Assembly (NCBI GenBank): GCA_945870085.1
Contig: CAMBQX010000099.1
Location: 1 to 6,531 of the forward strand
Direction: 5' to 3'
Source: Bifidobacterium breve
GTDB lineage: Bacteria; Actinomycetota; Actinomycetes; S36-B12
Length of the DNA stretch: 6,531 bases
Shown here: one piece after another, positions 4,202 to 6,531 of the stretch
Position numbering within the stretch: position 1 is the stretch's first letter
How the letters are laid out: each line of letters opens with the position of its first letter
Program-made: the position numbers and the translations under genes
Notes under the pieces: model-generated
Seen by the model: only the letters and a program-made list of their open reading frames with translations
What the model was told of the DNA's origin: nothing
Databases searched by the model: none

Positions 4202-6531
4202 ATGGCACGTTCTGGCGCAGCAGCTTTTGCACACCTGCAGGTGGCTTCGAGCTTTTCGCTGCAATACGGCACGGCAACTCCAGCGGCTTTGGCTCAATAC
4301 GCGGCTGAGTTTGGCCATGACATCGTCGGCTTAACTGATCGCAATGGGGTTTATGGAGCGGTGCGGTGGGTGCAGGCTTGTCAGCGAGTTGGTATCAGTT
4401 CGGTCCTTGGGGTTGACCTGGCGGTTGATTTAGCGAGTGAGGTAGCTACTGGTAGCAGTCGAGGAAGTAAGCGGCGTACCCCGGCACATGGTGGTGGCTG
4501 GGTTGATGAGCAGCGCCCGCGGGTGGTGTTCCTTGCCCGTGGTGCGGATGGGTGGGCCTCCCTTTGTCGGCTAATTTCTGCGGCCCACTTAGACCGCGGC
4601 ACGCCGTGGTTGCCGTGGCAGGCGATTCAAGATAATTCGGCGGGGGTTGTCGCCCTGATGGGGCCAGACTCGGCACTCGGCCGTCATTTCACTAGTCATG
4701 GGGCTACCGGAGCTAAAGACATCATTAGTCCTTGGCGCGAAATCTTCGGCTCCGATTTACATATTGCCATCGCTAATCACCATCGCACTGGCCGCCACCC
4801 GTATTCGAAAACCACGGCTGCTCGGATGCTGGGTTGGGCGGTGCAGGAGCAGATCATCCCGATTCTTACCAACGCGGTGCGCTATTTACGTAGTGAAGAC
4901 AGCCGCGTAGCCGATGTACTCGACGCTGCTCGCCAGTTGGTGCCCCTAACTTCTCGGCAGATCGAACTTGGTAATGGTTCGGCCGCTTTCAAGAGCACGG
5001 CAGCGATGAATGTTATTGCTGAAGATGTCGCTACAGCTGCCGGTTGCAGTGGAGGTGAACTCCTTCGTAATACCCGCTCCCTTGCTGAGTCATGTGTAAT
5101 TGATGGAGTTCGCGACCTAGGCCTTGGTGAGGTTTATGTTCCAGAGCGTGAAGTACTGGTTGGTTCTGCTGTCGAGCAGGTGACCGCGCAGGCCCAACTG
5201 CAGTGGCAGTGTGAGCGGAAAATCCCAGAGCGCTACGTGACTCGTGCTGAGCAGCAGCTCGCGCGCGATCGACTCGAGGATGAACTTCGAGTAATCGGGA
5301 ACTTAGGTTTTGCTGGCTACTTTTTGACGGTTGCTGAAGTTGTCTCCATGATCAAAGGGCGTGGTGTGCGGGTAGCGGCGCGTGGTTCAGGTGCCGGCTG
5401 CCTGGTTAATCACCTACTTGGTATTTCGGGTGTTGATCCGATGCGATACGGGTTGTTGATGGAGCGCTTCTTATCCCCACTCCGCCGGGTACTCCCCGAT
5501 ATTGATATTGACGTCGAATCAGCTAGGCGACTTGAGGTTTATGACTGGATCTATGAGCGTTTTGGCAGCGAGCGAGTTGCTTGCGTCTCGATGATGGAGA
5601 CATATCGGGTCCGGCATGCGGTACGTGATGTTGGTGCGGCCCTTGGGCTACCGCCACAAGAGATTGACGAATTTGCGAAATCCTTCCCGCACATTAGAGC
5701 CCGTGATGCTCGCTCGGCTTTACGTGATTTACCCGAGTTACGTTCATCGGGGTTCGGGCGATTAGCGAAAAGTGGTGAGTTGGATGATTTCCTGGGCTTA
5801 GTCGAGGCCCTTGACGGGCTGCCACGTAATGTGGCGATGCATCCATGTGGGGTATTGCTATCAGATATTTCACTTCTTAATCGCACCCCGGTTGAGCCAA
5901 GTGCTGCGGGATATCCAATGAGTCAATTTGATAAAGACGATGTCGAAGAGATGGGCTTACTTAAACTTGATGTACTAGGCGTGCGCATGCAGTCGTCAAT
6001 TGCGCATGCCATCGACGAAGTCGAGCGCACGACCGGCACCCGTATTGCTCTTGATGCCGAACCACTCGATGATTTACCGACTTTCGATTTGATTAGGTCA
6101 ACGCGCACTCTTGGATGTTTCCAAATTGAATCACCGGGGCAACGCGAACTAATCGGCAAATTCGCTCCGGAGACATTCGACGATCTCATTATTGATATTT
6201 CACTATTTCGACCTGGTCCGGTTAAATCCGACATGATTACCCCGTTCTTGAGGGCCCGGCAAGGCTGGTGTCAGGCGCGCTATATGCACCATGACTTGCG
6301 CCCGGCATTAGCCGAGACCTACGGGATAGTTGTCTTCCATGAGCAAGTTCTCCGCGTGCTATCGGTTATGACGGGTTGCTCACTTGCTGAAGCAGATGAA
6401 ACCCGGCGCAGCATGAACTCAGCCGAAGGGCTAGATGATACGCGTGCATGGTTTTATCCAGCAGCTTTGAATCGCGGTTATCAATTAACTGTTGTTGAAG
6501 AAGTTTGGGAGATACTTCGGGCATTTGCGTC
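4202..6531 (+). CDS. dnaE2: Error-prone DNA polymerase III alpha subunit (DnaE2/ImuC type), C-terminus cut by window edge
   Basis: A C-family DNA polymerase that copies across damaged DNA in SOS mutagenesis. Seen: 776 codons, open to the window end; relatives are about 1,050-1,200 residues. The degenerate PHP domain fills about residues 8-250, with FAHLQVASSFSLQYG, GLTDRNGVYGAV, RRTPAHGGGWVDE, VVFLARG and ILTNAVRYL. The polymerase core has ARGSGAGCLVNHLLGIS, then LPDIDID with catalytic Asp435 and Asp437, NVAMHPCGVLLS, GLLKLDVLG with catalytic Asp590, LFRPGPVKSDM and VFHEQVLRVL. All three catalytic aspartates are present, so polymerase activity is expected. PHP metal ligands are replaced (HLQV for HxH, LTDR for LTDH), so proofreading by PHP is unlikely. 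The RRTP...VDE linker recalls the Streptomyces DnaE2 group (SCO1739-like), not the housekeeping DnaE1. The ATG is supported by GAGGG 11 bases upstream and by its fit to the family start. It follows the SOS-controlled HEPN gene; expression may depend on read-through past the hairpin. ImuB, its usual partner, is not in the window. Confidence 0.94.
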   Translation, partial: MARSGAAAFAHLQVASSFSLQYGTATPAALAQYAAEFGHDIVGLTDRNGVYGAVRWVQACQRVGISSVLGVDLAVDLASEVATGSSRGSKRRTPAHGGGWVDEQRPRVVFLARGADGWASLCRLISAAHLDRGTPWLPWQAIQDNSAGVVALMGPDSALGRHFTSHGATGAKDIISPWREIFGSDLHIAIANHHRTGRHPYSKTTAARMLGWAVQEQIIPILTNAVRYLRSEDSRVADVLDAARQLVPLTSRQIELGNGSAAFKSTAAMNVIAEDVATAAGCSGGELLRNTRSLAESCVIDGVRDLGLGEVYVPEREVLVGSAVEQVTAQAQLQWQCERKIPERYVTRAEQQLARDRLEDELRVIGNLGFAGYFLTVAEVVSMIKGRGVRVAARGSGAGCLVNHLLGISGVDPMRYGLLMERFLSPLRRVLPDIDIDVESARRLEVYDWIYERFGSERVACVSMMETYRVRHAVRDVGAALGLPPQEIDEFAKSFPHIRARDARSALRDLPELRSSGFGRLAKSGELDDFLGLVEALDGLPRNVAMHPCGVLLSDISLLNRTPVEPSAAGYPMSQFDKDDVEEMGLLKLDVLGVRMQSSIAHAIDEVERTTGTRIALDAEPLDDLPTFDLIRSTRTLGCFQIESPGQRELIGKFAPETFDDLIIDISLFRPGPVKSDMITPFLRARQGWCQARYMHHDLRPALAETYGIVVFHEQVLRVLSVMTGCSLAEADETRRSMNSAEGLDDTRAWFYPAALNRGYQLTVVEEVWEILRAFA

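Noticed and set aside
4381..6234. Minus-strand and short plus-strand frames within dnaE2
   Set aside because: All lie inside the continuous polymerase frame, which has conserved motifs throughout.
1..6531. CRISPR array, tRNA, rRNA, insertion sequence or attachment site
   Set aside because: No regularly spaced repeats, cloverleaf-like sequences, transposase motifs or terminal repeats were seen on either strand.

Overview
The window comes from a chromosome of an actinobacterium of moderate GC, clearly less GC-rich than Streptomyces or Mycobacterium. Four things point there: a perfect actinobacterial LexA operator (TCGAAC-N4-GTTCGA), a SAV_6107-type HEPN gene, a Streptomyces-type second DnaE polymerase, and a methyltransferase plus GH57 branching enzyme pair resembling M. 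tuberculosis Rv3030-Rv3031. I cannot name the genus. Seven protein genes fill almost everything; the longest gene-free stretch is 143 bases.

The left half (1-3520) is a run of five genes on the minus strand, in transcription order: a small membrane protein with a His/Cys/Met-bearing tail (3520-2987), a secreted YcnI/DUF1775 copper protein (2911-2168), a secreted CopC copper protein (2168-1521, overlapping YcnI by one base), a class I SAM methyltransferase (1461-730), and the N-terminal part of a GH57 alpha-glucan branching enzyme that leaves the window at base 1. The first three look like a periplasmic/extracytoplasmic copper-handling unit. The last two look like a polysaccharide-building pair and may be a separate unit.

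The right half (3615-6531) is on the plus strand: a HEPN-domain protein, a strong bulged hairpin, and the first 776 codons of an error-prone DnaE2/ImuC-type DNA polymerase III alpha subunit. The two halves are divergent from a 94-base region (3521-3614). It holds a 32-base near-perfect palindrome with the SOS box at its centre, placed over the likely transcription start of the HEPN gene and touching its Shine-Dalgarno. The plus-strand genes therefore look like part of a DNA-damage (SOS) mutagenesis unit repressed by LexA.

Most worth a second look: the YcnI protein seems to carry an extra beta-rich domain of about 80 residues inserted inside the copper-binding fold; CopC carries a tail resembling the last domain of CopC-CopD fusions without the membrane part; the SOS palindrome is extended well beyond the usual core; and the HEPN gene is paired directly with dnaE2 with no imuB between them and a structured spacer instead.
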